Shown here: positions 50,801-61,330 of the stretch, piece after piece
Layout of the letters: every line of letters begins with the position of its first letter
Position numbering within the stretch: the stretch's first letter is position 1
Origin: Aselliscus stoliczkanus
Lineage: Eukaryota > Chordata > Mammalia > Chiroptera > Hipposideridae
Length of the DNA stretch: 64,000 nucleotides
NCBI GenBank assembly: GCA_033961575.1
Contig: CM066737.1
Location: 63,136,771-63,200,770 of the forward strand
Direction: 5' to 3'
Notes under the pieces: generated by a model
Seen by the model: the letters and a program-made list of their open reading frames with translations, nothing else
What the model was told of the DNA's origin: nothing
Databases searched by the model: none
Program-made: the position numbers and the translations under genes

Positions 50801-51020
50801 ATCTGAAGAAAACGAAAACACTAATTCAGAAAGATATATGAACCCCCAGGTTAACTGCAGCATTATTTACAATACGTGAGACATGGAAACAACCTAAGTA
50901 TCCATTGAAGGATGAATGGATAAAGAAATTGTGGTATATGCACAATTATATATTACTAAGTCATAGAAAAGAAAACAATTTTGCCATTAAACATGGACAT
51001 ACCAGTGACTTGAATTTCAA
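47860..51020 (+). mobile_element. L1 element, long 5'-truncated dead copy
   Basis: L1 text runs continuously from CTCAATGGTATGAAACTAGA through the ORF2 region (GAATTCAATTAAATAAAATC, TAGAAGCAGAAAAAGCATTT, ATCAGGAACAAGACAAGGAT) to the 3' part (GCAGCATTATTTACAATACG). Frames are broken many times. The reverse-transcriptase active-site stretch near 49270-49300 reads LFATDM in place of LFADDM, so a catalytic aspartate is lost. It contains the 83-bp tandem duplication described separately. It lies antisense to DIAPH2. Confidence 0.9.
50501..50666. repeat. Perfect 83-bp tandem duplication inside the L1
   Basis: Bases 50501-50583 are repeated exactly at 50584-50666 (both begin CCACAATGTGGTATCACCTC and end GTGAGGATTCAGA). 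The surrounding L1 is old and diverged, while the two units are identical. Confidence 0.96.
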
Positions 51021-51122
51021 AAATGCATTGTTCTCAGTAAAATATTTTCAAAAACAGCAAATAATTCGTGTTACAAATTTCCAAAAATATAAATAAAGCA
51101 TATTCTTCCCATAAAAAAAAAA
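51021..51122 (+). mobile_element. Possible 3'-transduced tail or small retrocopy after the L1
   Basis: After L1 similarity fades near 51020, about 90 bp of non-L1 sequence end in ATATAAATAAAGCATATTC, TTCCCAT and a run of ten A. A polyadenylation signal about 20 bp before an A tail suggests that transcript 3' sequence was copied along with the L1 or separately. Confidence 0.4.
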
Positions 51123-51155
51123 GGAAGAAAAAGAAAAGGGGCAAATGCAATGAGC

Positions 51156-51254
51156 AAGGAGTGTCACAGGTGACCAAATCACACACGCAGGGATGAGAGC
51201 CAAAAGCTTGAATGGATGGCTAAGCTCTCTAAAACAAAGAATATATAGGATCAA
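51156..51254. repeat. Duplicate of sequence at 46479-46577 (right copy)
   Basis: This stretch begins AAGGAGTGTCACAGGTGACC and ends AAAGAATATATAGGATC. It aligns over about 97 bp with the left copy at 46479 in the same orientation. It starts just past the A tail of the L1 3' end. Confidence 0.75.
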
Positions 51255-51839
51255 AAAGAGTTGACTACTATTAATCTCAATATTGTTGAAAAGTCCAGCA
51301 TCATGTTATATACAACTCCACAGTATGTTTCCAGAATGGTGCTTATATCTCCACAGTACTGGTAATTCGTATTTATCTAGCAATCCCTCATGTCAGTAAG
51401 TTTCAGAACATTCCAGCCACATATTTGAAAAATAAATATGCATATATAATTTGTTCTTTCTCCTTGAAATTATTCCTATAGAGCTCCCTGTTCTTAAGTT
51501 TTATTATTCCAATTTTTCCAAGACCCTTTGAAATAGCTGAAAAAGGCATTACGGTGAGTGCTTGCATCAAACTGTTGTCATCAGCACATTAAGACACATG
51601 ATTTCACATGTAAAGTCATTATTGTAATTTATAAACAATGTAAAAATAATAGCAAAAACCAAAATTAACGAAAAGCTGACATAATAACAACTCAGCACAG
51701 TGCACAGCATTCTATTTCTGGGAGAAAATAATGATGAATAAATGAGCTGACAGGAAAAATTTTAAGGTACAAAATAAGTCATAAGGTCAGAGAATACCCA
51801 CAGGGTGATGTTCCATACCACATACATTTATTTTTTTTC

Positions 51840-52800
51840 CATTTTAATTGATGCTTCTAATGCTGACCTCAATGACACTACAAAATTCTTAAGAGTTTTC
51901 TGTATCAAAGAAAAATTTATTAACGCTTAATGTGGTTTTGATGCTGGATCCATTTCAGGGTATTCTTATTCTTTGACGAATGCTAATTCACACATGGAAA
52001 TTTATGATAACCCAATTTTTTAAAAGTCCATTTAACAACCCAGTTTAGTCCTTGGTCTTCAATAATTTTTGATGAATGCTAAATGCACCAATTTAAGAAA
52101 TATCTCCAGGAAACTCTTAGAAGCTGGTAGCAGGGTGGTTTACCAAAGCGTTGCCCCATAAACAACCTACAGCAGTACTAGGTACTCAGGCAGTATCCTC
52201 CAAACTAGATAGCATTGGACTCAATCTGTATATTTTCAGTAACCCTGGATGCTGCAAAATAGATATAGCAAATAAGAGCGGGTTGATTGTGTGGGGTATA
52301 CGAAGGATGAGACAGACCATGAGGCATCTCACTTGAAGCTGATTTAGCTTTTCAAAGTACATTCTACGGTTCTACTGCCTTCTATATTCTGCCTTGGTGG
52401 ATTCCATCTCAACAAAAGACATTCAGGTTTAAACTGCCTGATGTGACAAGCTGTACACTTACAGCTCTGCTGACCAGGTGGGAATCTCCCCAAATCAACT
52501 GTTCATTATCTGCCAAAAGCCGAACAGCTGGGGTCATAGAGCAAACACTGTTATCTTGTGCACACGGATCCTCCTTCAATCGACCATACAGAATACCCGC
52601 ACTCCAGCTGTTAGCGAGCATCTTAATTGTGAATTGTCAGCTATCCAGCTCCTATCAAAAGTCTGGCTGAGATGATAGATATTCCACGGGGAGAGTCTCA
52701 GGGACATTTCTCAAGTACACCTTGGTAGCAGGTTCGATTACTGGAAGTTCCTTAGCAGTACTACTACTCTGGATCTATGTAGAAACATCATGACCTTGGT
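51840..52800 (-). other. Unidentified stretch, possibly an unrecognised retrocopy
   Basis: Read on the minus strand, there are short protein-like runs such as KVYLRNVPETLPVEYL (near 52700) and SMTPAVRLLADNEQLIWGDS (near 52510). These are followed by stops, an AATAAA near 51918 and an A-rich end (T-run at about 51831-51838). The composition is richer in G+C than its surroundings. I could not name a parent gene. It may simply be unique intronic sequence. Confidence 0.25.
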
Positions 52801-55800
52801 TTTGTTTCCTTTTTGGTTGTTTTTTTTTAAGAAAACTCAAGGCCCCATGTAGGAAATGGACATGCATATAAATTCTCTGTACTTTATAGAAAACTATCAA
52901 AGACTCACTCTGCTGTTTTGTACAATATCTCTCACAAGGAATCCCAAAATAAAATTCTCTGAGCTCAGAATTTGGAAGAATGCCCTTCCTGAATAATAGA
53001 TGCATTGTCATTCATCAAATAACAGCTATGTCTCTCTGTACACCGCCTTTTTTTTCTCCCTGTGGCTATAAGGAAAATAGGAACTATTTTATACTCAAAT
53101 CATGACCTGGGATTGTCCTAGGCTTTTTGAAAAGTACCACCTTCCCTCCTTATTTCCTTGGAGCTTGTATTTTTACCCTCATCTTAATGGTAGTGGGGTA
53201 TCTGCATCTATTACTGTAAGCTGCAACTGCTTTAGCAAAAGTCCCATAATAATAAGAGAAATATATAAAACTGTAGTATGTGTCCATGACCTTTAGTAAA
53301 TTAACTCATATAAATCAAAATCAAAATATTATAAGTAACACATATTTCAAAGGATTTCTTCCCAAGACAAACTTTGAATATATAGAAAATGTTTTAAAAT
53401 GCAATGAAGTCAGCCTTCTATTAAATTCATTTAATTAGTGTGCCTGCACTCTGCTGCTAGATTTTATATACCTTTAAAACTACAGTTACAAATTTCTGTC
53501 CAGTTATAAATTTCTAATTATTTTAGATAATTATTATATATACGTATTGGTTTTCTAATTTAAAATGCATCATTTAAATGAGGAAATGCATTGCCTGAGC
53601 AGAGCTTCATATGTCAGGTAATAATAAAATAAATGCCAACGTAAGAGCCATCACTTACTCTACCTTAATGCCTATAACATTTTCTCCTACTAAAACAATA
53701 CTTCACAAACTTGACTCAGTATTTTCCGTTCCTGTGTTTTTCTTTATAAAAACATAGGACACAGAGTTCTAGTTTGCTTCTATTATGAGATATAATAGTA
53801 GATTTGCCTTAACTTAAAATTGTGTTTTGAAGCTAATATTATATAATTAAAAATTCAATGTCACTTAATATATGTGGTATCAACTTTGCTAAATGAGCAT
53901 GGATATGGTTGCCGATAATTCAAATCATTGACCAAGATTTTAGAGGAAAGCATAAAATTTAACATAACTGCACTGAATTTGCTATTTCCTATTCTATGTA
54001 AAAATGTACTAGGCTCTTCTAAAATGATTGATGCATTTAGAAGTCAAAGCAAACAAATTTAAACACCAAAATTAAACAGCCCTGCTTTAGTAATACTGCT
54101 CATATTACATAATACTGCTTACGTATGAGATGTTCTCACAATTAAGTCTTGTTCGTATTTCTGCATCTTAAAAAATTGTCCTCATTATTCTGTTTTTCAT
54201 AGGTAGTCCAATGCAAAGTGTTCTAAGACTACTGATCAGCATCTACTATATATTAACTTTCTAAGTAGTGTAGGCTCCTTTGCCAAGCTTTCAGTAAGTT
54301 TAATACAGTCTGTTTAACTACTTATTAACACGCATAATTCAGAAAGTGCTTTCTATTTCTAATTTGTATTACTGTCAAGAGTCAGCTTTTTATTACAATG
54401 ATTATGTCTAAATATACATTTGTTAATATGCTGGAAAAATGTTTAAATCTAAAGGGAATTTAGACAATATCAAGTAACAACAAATGTTCTAAAGGCAATG
54501 CAAATAATTACACTTATAAAAACTCTAAAAGATATTTTATCTGTTTTCACCTGCTTGAAAACACTGGCTGAGGAAGCTATCAGCACAGAAAGGAAACATA
54601 CACACGATGCCATGAATTTGGCAGATCACAAGATTCCAAGCAAGACAGAAAACAGTTTCCTAGTGGGGCAAAATACCCCTCAAGCTGTAAGGCAATTTCA
54701 GCAACAACTCTGTGAAGAATTCTACACAACCACAACCCTCGGATACTATTTTTCAAACCAATATTTGCTGTTTTTGTCATGTGTTGAGAAACCTTAGGCA
54801 CAATGATTTATTGCTACACATTTCTTTGAATCTTCATAAAACATATCGCCAAATACCTACACATCCAGTAATGGGGTTGGCTGGGAATAGGCTTGTCCAA
54901 ACTCACTGGTCATTTCTCAGCAGGCACTGCTTCCTTTCATAAAGTTTACTACAGGAATATGAACCACAATCAGTAAATAACATAATTCTCATTTTAAAAC
55001 ACATGGACCATGCTATGTGCAGAGTCTGATGCAATTTGTGATGGCAGATTGAGATTTATTTCATAGTCAAAATTCATGGATTTTTAAGGTGTTACACAGA
55101 GTTGTAAATATTCACTTTCATTAATCCACCACACAACCATTAAAAAGACCATTAAGTAAAGCATGCTATGTTGTCTGTAATTTATGAATATTGTTCAAAG
55201 CAAACCAACAAGTTACATTTCTGTATGGAGGAAGTTAGCTTAGGTTCATTCTTTTTCTTTGATTACAACAAAAAATGCATGGCCACAAAATAGTACCAGA
55301 TTAATGCAAATTCATTCTCACTGCTGGAGGAGCATTGGTTGTTATTGATGATGGGTCAATATCCACATGAAATCACACATTATTGTATATAAATTACACC
55401 ATACCCGCCATCATGAGACAATAAGAGGGCAAGAGTGTTTCTTCCCCAGAGAAGTCTGAAATCTAAATGAGAAAAGCAGATGTACGTGCATGAAACTATT
55501 ATAGAGTATAAGCAGGTACCGGTGAATATATAGAGAACAAAATAAATGTTGAAGGAATCTATACTAAGGGAGTGATTTAGGATATGGCTAGTTAATGAAG
55601 GTATATAAAAGGAATTTTAAAATATTTGCTTTTAGCAGAGAATAATATAATGAAACTACTTTCTTAGAGCCTTTATCACCTGAGTGATTAAATACCGTGT
55701 GAATCTGAAATTCACGACTCCATTTTATTTTCTGAAATGACCATGTTTTGAGGATCTTTAGTAAAGATATTATTAGTAAGTGTTTTTATGTGTGTTTATA

Positions 55801-56129
55801 TTTATTTATTATTTTAGTAAGGGCTGAACAAAAAGAAACCAGTTAAAGCTGTGGTAGCCATGAGAGGGCAATGGAAGGATTCCAAAGAAAAATAGTTATG
55901 TAACAGATTTGAAAAATGCTTTCTTCAGTATTTTAAAGGAAATTATAAATACTTGTCTGGCATTATATTTATCAGTACAAGAAAATAATGGAATGCTAGG
56001 AAGAATTTCACTAGTATGGAGAAACTTTTCTCACTCTCCAAAATCATTTCCAAACACTAATCTAGTTCCACTAGCAAATGTAATACGATCGGAACTAAGC
56101 AAAAGATAACATAAAACATAGCAGTTTGG

Positions 56130-56285
56130 AGCCAGAAGGCTCCCATCTCATTTACATATGGCAAAAGTGAGGCCCAAAGAGCTCACTCATCGATTGGACT
56201 AAGGTCACAGAGAGTGAGACATCAAGGATAGAAATCAGGTCTCATGACCAGCATTCTAGTGTGACTCTATCACGTAACACACACT
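56130..56285 (-). mobile_element. MIR SINE
   Basis: GTGAGGCCCAAAGAGCTCAC, ACTAAGGTCACAGAGAGTGA and GAAATCAGGTCTCATGACC fit the reverse-strand MIR core. Confidence 0.65.
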
Positions 56286-56509
56286 CTCTCGGAATCAAGG
56301 ACTACAGAAAAATGTTCTTTATACAGGCAATGAGGCGAGCAAAATTTAATTTCATTAAGGATAGTTATGCATAAAAATAGATCTACAAGTAGTACATTGG
56401 TCTACTTTTACGGATAACCTGAACTAGTTAATGTTTTTACGGAAACAGAATTTCTCTCCGTTTTGTTATTTCAATGGTTTTAAGGATAATTTCCCTCTGT
56501 CTGATTGCA

Positions 56510-57300
56510 GTGAGTTGAATAAAATCTATCCAGAATGTCAGAATATGACCTGATTTGGAAGCAGAGTCTTTGTAGATATAATTAAGGTGGAGATATCATC
56601 GTACTGGGTTAGGGTGAGGCCCAAATCCAAGTAGAGTATTCTAATGAGAGAAATAGTAAAGACACACAGAGGACCAGCCAAGTGGCACATTGGTTAAGAG
56701 TTGGCTTGGGACACCAGCTCTGAGTAGCAGGACACCGGACGGGATTCCACATGAGGGCCAGTGACACTGCCCTCTACAGCTAAGATGGTGAACAACAACT
56801 CCACCTGGATCTGGGCTGTGCCGAGTCGCCTGCGACAGTGTAGGCTGCAGTGGGGCTGGCTGGCAGCTGGCGTGCACTTTCGTGAGCTGCCATGAGTGGC
56901 CGTCCAATGGCCGGCGACCTACTGTCTCACCCAGGAAAAGCACAATGATAATACCAACATGGGCCAGTGAAGCAACGGCCTTCACAACTAGACTGAAGAA
57001 CAAAAGGACAGCAACTTGTCTGTTCCCCTCCCCCAACTTCCCAATAAAATCTTTTTTAAAAAAAACAACACACAGAGACACCAGGGGAGCTATGACAAGG
57101 GAGACAGAGGTTGGACTTACACTTGACACAAGCCAAGGAATTGCAGAAGCTGGGAGAAGCAGGAAAAGATCCCCCCTACAGCCATAGGCACCCTGATATC
57201 AGACTTCTGGCCACCTGAACGGTGGAGAGAATAAATTTCTGTTCTCTAAAGTGAATCAGATTTTACGAACTGTTATGGAAGCCCTAGGAAATTAAAACAA
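56510..57300 (+). mobile_element. MLT1-type MaLR LTR, split by composite SINE C7
   Basis: AGAATATGACCTGATTTGGA, GTCTTTGTAGATATAATTAA and GGGTGAGGCCCAAATCC precede the insertion. AGCCAAGGAATTGCAGAAGC, GATATCAGACTTCTGGCCAC and GAGAGAATAAATTTCTGTTC follow it, in the order of an MLT1 LTR (ERVL-MaLR). The LTR is ancient and nonfunctional. Confidence 0.8.
56662..57077 (+). mobile_element. Composite SINE C7
   Basis: The element (56672-57067, 396 bp) has the head GACCAGCCAAGTGGCACATT, link with TAAGATGGTGAACAACAACT, a diverged core and a short C-rich end with TCCCAATAAAATC. Direct repeat ACACACAGAG at 56662-56671 and 57068-57077. Confidence 0.92.
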
Positions 57301-58134
57301 TAATATTAAATGATTTTTGTTGAATTTCAAGGATTCTGTACTGTCATATATAACATTATGCATTCAAGGGGATTTATCCCTTTTTTAGACTATTTTTCTC
57401 TCCTTTGTTTTCTGTGCAACTTCCTTCGTGTTATACAAATTATTCTCATTTTTGGGTTTATTCTTACACTGGCTTCCTCATTTTCTGATTTTTGTTGTTG
57501 TTTCATTGTTCTTGTTTGCTTATTTGTTTCTGTCCAAAAGGAAGACTATTTTAGTCACATGCTGTGTTGGTGTGATTATTTGTTGATTTCTGTAAGGGAG
57601 ATTTTAAAGGAGGGGACTGTTGGATAACAAAATCTTGTGGCTGTGGGTGGGTTTAAATTGGATGGAAACAGAAGGCATGGTTTAGACTATGAAATGGTTA
57701 TAAGCATCCCTAAGGAATAAAAGGCATTGTTGTTGTTGTTGTTGGTTGTTTGTTTTTTTAATTTGGAAACTCTGGGTTGATAAAGTTAAACAAGTTTCTT
57801 TCCTGCAGGACTTAAAAAAGCTTTTTAAAAAAACAATGCTAATGTTCACTGTGAGTTCCAAAACGGGCAAATGCACTTCGATTCTAGAACTTCTCTACCA
57901 TGTGATATACAGACAAATCCCACCACCAGCACTTTTCGGGTATTTTTGAGGGATAGGTTGAGGACAGTATCCTCTTATTAGGAAGAAAGATTTTTGGACC
58001 TGAGTCAAATGACAGAAGAGTCCAAGGACAAACCACTGCTGGAGGTGGCTTACTGGATTTTGGTAAGAATTCTCAGGACACTCAAAGGAGGCTGGTGTTC
58101 CTTGTGTTTCTTCTCTTTCCAAAACCCACATGTG

Positions 58135-58142
58135 TACACACA

Positions 58143-58174
<32 letters not shown>
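58135..58174. repeat. (CA)n plus A-run
   Basis: About ten CA dinucleotides followed by 18 A. Low-complexity tract. Confidence 0.9.
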
Positions 58175-58390
58175 CACTGGGGGCACTTCTGGTAGCAGTG
58201 TGTTGTTTCTTCGCCTTCACTCAACTTGTAAATCCACAAGGAATAACAATAAATGCTAAATATACAAGATGAATAAAGTAACCCTTGACCTTCAGATCTC
58301 TATACAATAAATTTCCCTGTCACCTTATTAAAAAGTTCCTGTGCTGGCCTGTGTCTGACAAGTTCTTATCATCTCCTGAGGAAATAGTCG

Positions 58391-58618
58391 TACCATGTTT
58401 CCCTGAAAATAAGACCGGTCTTATATTATTTTTGCTCCAACAATATACATTTATTCATTTATTCATATACAAAAATCTACATTTATTCAAACAGTCATGT
58501 TGAGGTGATGATCTTAACAGGGGCTTATGTTTGGGGTAGGGCTTAAATTACAAGCATCCTGAAACATCATGCTAGGGCTTACTTTCCAGTTAGGTCTTAC
58601 TTTTGGGGAAGCAAGGTA
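58391..58618. mobile_element. TA-flanked DNA transposon (MITE)
   Basis: The left end CCATGTTTCCCTGAAAATAA and right end TTACTTTTGGGGAAGCAAGG are inverted repeats, flanked by TA at 58391-58392 and 58617-58618 (element 58393-58616). Internal GACCGGTCTTATATTATTTTTG is typical of the widespread elements starting with TTTCCCCGAAAATAAGAC. No transposase remains; the open frames are chance. Confidence 0.8.
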
Positions 58619-59099
58619 GGTGGACAAATTCTGGACCACACTACCTGGCTCCCGCTCCCTTACCAAAGGCAAAACTGACTGGATCACAGACAGTCCCCTG
58701 AACTGTGGTGTCGTGAGCACGTAAGCCAGCTGCAGACTGAGGTGGCCTTGCATGAAAAGCTTTGGCCAAGCAGAAAATGGGGACCAGAGTTACCCGGTTA
58801 GGAATCTCCCGTGGGCAACACGGAGAAGACCAGGCAGTTAGTATCAGGAAAAGCAGCTGACAATTGGACTAGTCCAGGTGATGTGTCATGAATTTCTGCT
58901 CCTGAGTTGAGGGAGGCTCAGGACAAAATGAATCAGGTCCCAGATCTACCTTAGGATGTCAAATGCCCTTTCACCATATCAGCCTCTGTAAGGCCCAGCT
59001 CTGTGGCTGTCCCTGGAATTCTTGGGAGATTTCTAGCTCCCTTACCGCAATATGTAACATGGTCTCCATGCTTCCATCCAGAGTTCTCCTTTAAAACTG

Positions 59100-59980
59100 T
59101 AGGTGAGGGCACGCCATCACTGTCGTCAAAACCCTCTAACGCCTTCCCCCTGCTTGCTCAGATTAAAGGCTAAGTTCTTCCAATGACTCCTAAGACTCTA
59201 CATCCTCTGCCGCCAGCCACCCTGGCCATTCTGACATTAGGCCAAACATTTGCCCTTGCTGTTTCCTGTTTCTGTCAATGTTCCTCCTCCAATGTAAAAC
59301 ATAGATCATTCCAACACTTCCTTTAGATCTCTGCTCAAATATCACTAAAGTCATAGGGGCCTGCACTTACCATCTGATATAAAATAACATCACCTCCTCC
59401 ACAGCAAAGACCACAACCTGACATTTTAGGTACATTTTTTAAAAAACTGGATTGGCTGGGTAGCTCAGTCGGTTAGAGCCCGAGCTCTGAGCAACAGGGC
59501 TCTTAGTTCGATTCCCACATGGGCCAGTGAGCTGTGTCCGAGCGAAGCTGCCGCTGAGCTGCCAACAGGCGGCAGGATGGCTCAGCTGGTGAGAGCACCT
59601 GCTCCTAACAACAAGGTTGCCAATTAGACTCCCGCATGGGATGGTGGGCTACGCCCCTCGCCCCACGGCAACTAGGTTGAACACGGCAACTGGACTTGGA
59701 GCTGAGCTTGCACCCCCCACAGCTAAAATTGAGGGACAACGTGACTTGGAGGTGATGGGTCCTGGAAAAACAGAATGTCCCCCTTCCTCAATTCCCCAAC
59801 ACTGTTCTCTTCCCCACTTCCCACCAATAAAAAACAGAAAACTTTAAATAAAAAAAATTATCTACTTCTCTTACTAGAATGTAAGCTCCACATGGACAAG
59901 CTTCATACAGACAATTTCTGTTTGTTATTCCTTTATGGGATACCCTTCTGCTATGTAAAAACAAACCACATAATATATTA
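59100..59980 (+). mobile_element. L2-type repeat, split by a dimeric SINE
   Basis: AACGCCTTCCCCCTGCTTGC, TGGCCATTCTGACATTAGGC and GATCTCTGCTCAAATATCAC fit the 3' half of L2. TTACTAGAATGTAAGCTCCA after the SINE is the expected continuation. Confidence 0.65.
59448..59858 (+). mobile_element. Dimeric tRNA-like SINE with AATAAA end
   Basis: Two tRNA-like units lie in tandem: the first has GGGTAGCTCAGTCGGTTAGA and TAGTTCGATTCCC, the second has ATGGCTCAGCTGGTGAGAGC and a weaker B-box. A link with GAGCTGAGCTTGCACCCCCC and a C-rich end CTCAATTCCCCAACACTGTT leads to CACCAATAAAAAAC. The 3' end resembles that of the composite SINEs, while the head resembles type II. Copies of only this one type were seen once. 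Confidence 0.8.
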
Positions 59981-60235
59981 AGTGCAATTCATTGAACTGC
60001 TCCAACTTTAGGTATTACCAAAGAAAATTAACTCTTAACAGTTTAAAAAAAAAGATTCTTAATGTATCATGTAGTGGTAAATTGGAATAAATATCATATA
60101 GATAGCATTTGAATTACTAGAGGTACTATCCCTAACAGAAAGGGAAAAGAATCCCAAATTTCACTACACAGAACCACATGGTCATCAGAACAAAAGACTT
60201 TTCAATGCAATGACATGTATAAGCTATGACATTTC

Positions 60236-60693
60236 AAAAAAAATGAATGCTTTGGGCCGGCTGAGTGGCGCATTGGTTAAGAGCTGGTTTTGGGATGCCA
60301 GCGACCCTGGTTTGGATCTCACATATGAGGGCCAGTGACACTGCCCTCTACAGCTAACAACAGCTCCACCTGGAGGTGGGCTGCTGTGAGTCCCTGGGAC
60401 AGCATAGCTGCAGCCCCTGCTGTAGTGGGCTGCCATAGGCTACAGTGAGTGGCCGGCAGCCAGCGTGAGCTGCCAATAGCCACGGTGAGCGACCATCCAG
60501 AGGCTGGCGACTGATCTGCCTCACCCGGGAAGAACGCAATGGCGATGCCAAAATGGGCCAGTTAAGCAACATCCTTCACAACTAGACTGAAGGACAAAAG
60601 GACAGCAACTTGTCTGTTCTCCTTCCCCGGTTCCCCAACGCTGTTCCCCTCACCCAATTCCCCAATAAAATCTTTAGAAAAAAAAATGAATGC
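60236..60693 (+). mobile_element. Composite SINE C8
   Basis: The element (60251-60678, 428 bp) has head GGGCCGGCTGAGTGGCGCAT, a core of about three units (GTGAGTGGCCGGCAGCCAGC onward) and the end CCCCAATAAAATC. An A-rich direct repeat ending AAAATGAATGC flanks it on both sides. Confidence 0.92.
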
Positions 60694-61029
60694 ATTGGTT
60701 AATAGAACATGTAGAATTTCAGATGATTTTCTAATCAGTGAACATACAGGCTCAAGAGGTATTAAGTATTATAGTATATTAAATTAATCTAAGTTATATG
60801 ACTAAGTTCTCTACAACTACAATAAAATAAAGTTTTGTTTCTTAAACTGGTAGATGAGTGCCAAAGTATTTTCATATTCTCCTTCATACATTTTGCTAAA
60901 AGATTTCAGATTTCAGTGGTTGTTTTCTTTAATTGAAGTCAAATAAATTTTAATGAAATATACAATGTCAAAATATTTAGTACATGACAAGAGTGAAAGG
61001 ATATTTTGATAGATGTTCCTTATTGTGAG

Positions 61030-61330
61030 CTAGTACAAAGAAATGGTAAAGGGCCTGGACTCTAGAGACACACTGAGTTAGAATCTTAGCTCTGACACTT
61101 ACTAACCATTTAACATTAAAATGGAGGAAAGTAGGGCCAGCCGAGTGGCGCGGTGGTTAAGCGCTGGCTTGGGAAGCCAGCGGCCCCGGTTCGGTCCCAC
61201 ATATGAGGGCCAGTGACACTGGCCTCAAAAAAAAAAATGGAGCAAAGTATTTAAACTTGCTGAACCTCAATTTCCTCATCTATAAAATGGGAACAATACT
61301 AATAAAGATACCCTGGATGTATGTTTCCAG
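61030..61330 (+). mobile_element. MIR SINE split by a type I SINE
   Basis: GGGCCTGGACTCTAGAGACA and CTTAGCTCTGACACTTACTA precede the SINE. TTGCTGAACCTCAATTTCCT and CATCTATAAAATGGGAACAA follow, giving an almost full MIR. Confidence 0.85.
61118..61249 (+). mobile_element. tRNA-derived SINE, type I, inside MIR
   Basis: The element (61134-61233) reads GGGCCAGCCGAGTGGCGCGG at its head and GGGCCAGTGACACTGGCCTC at its end. Direct repeats AAAATGGAGGAAAGTA and AAAATGGAGCAAAGTA (one mismatch) flank it; the first A of the left copy is ambiguous. Confidence 0.92.

Noticed and set aside
54498..54797. 99-codon plus-strand open frame
   Set aside because: No family match that I recognise, no supporting signals; probably chance in unique intron.
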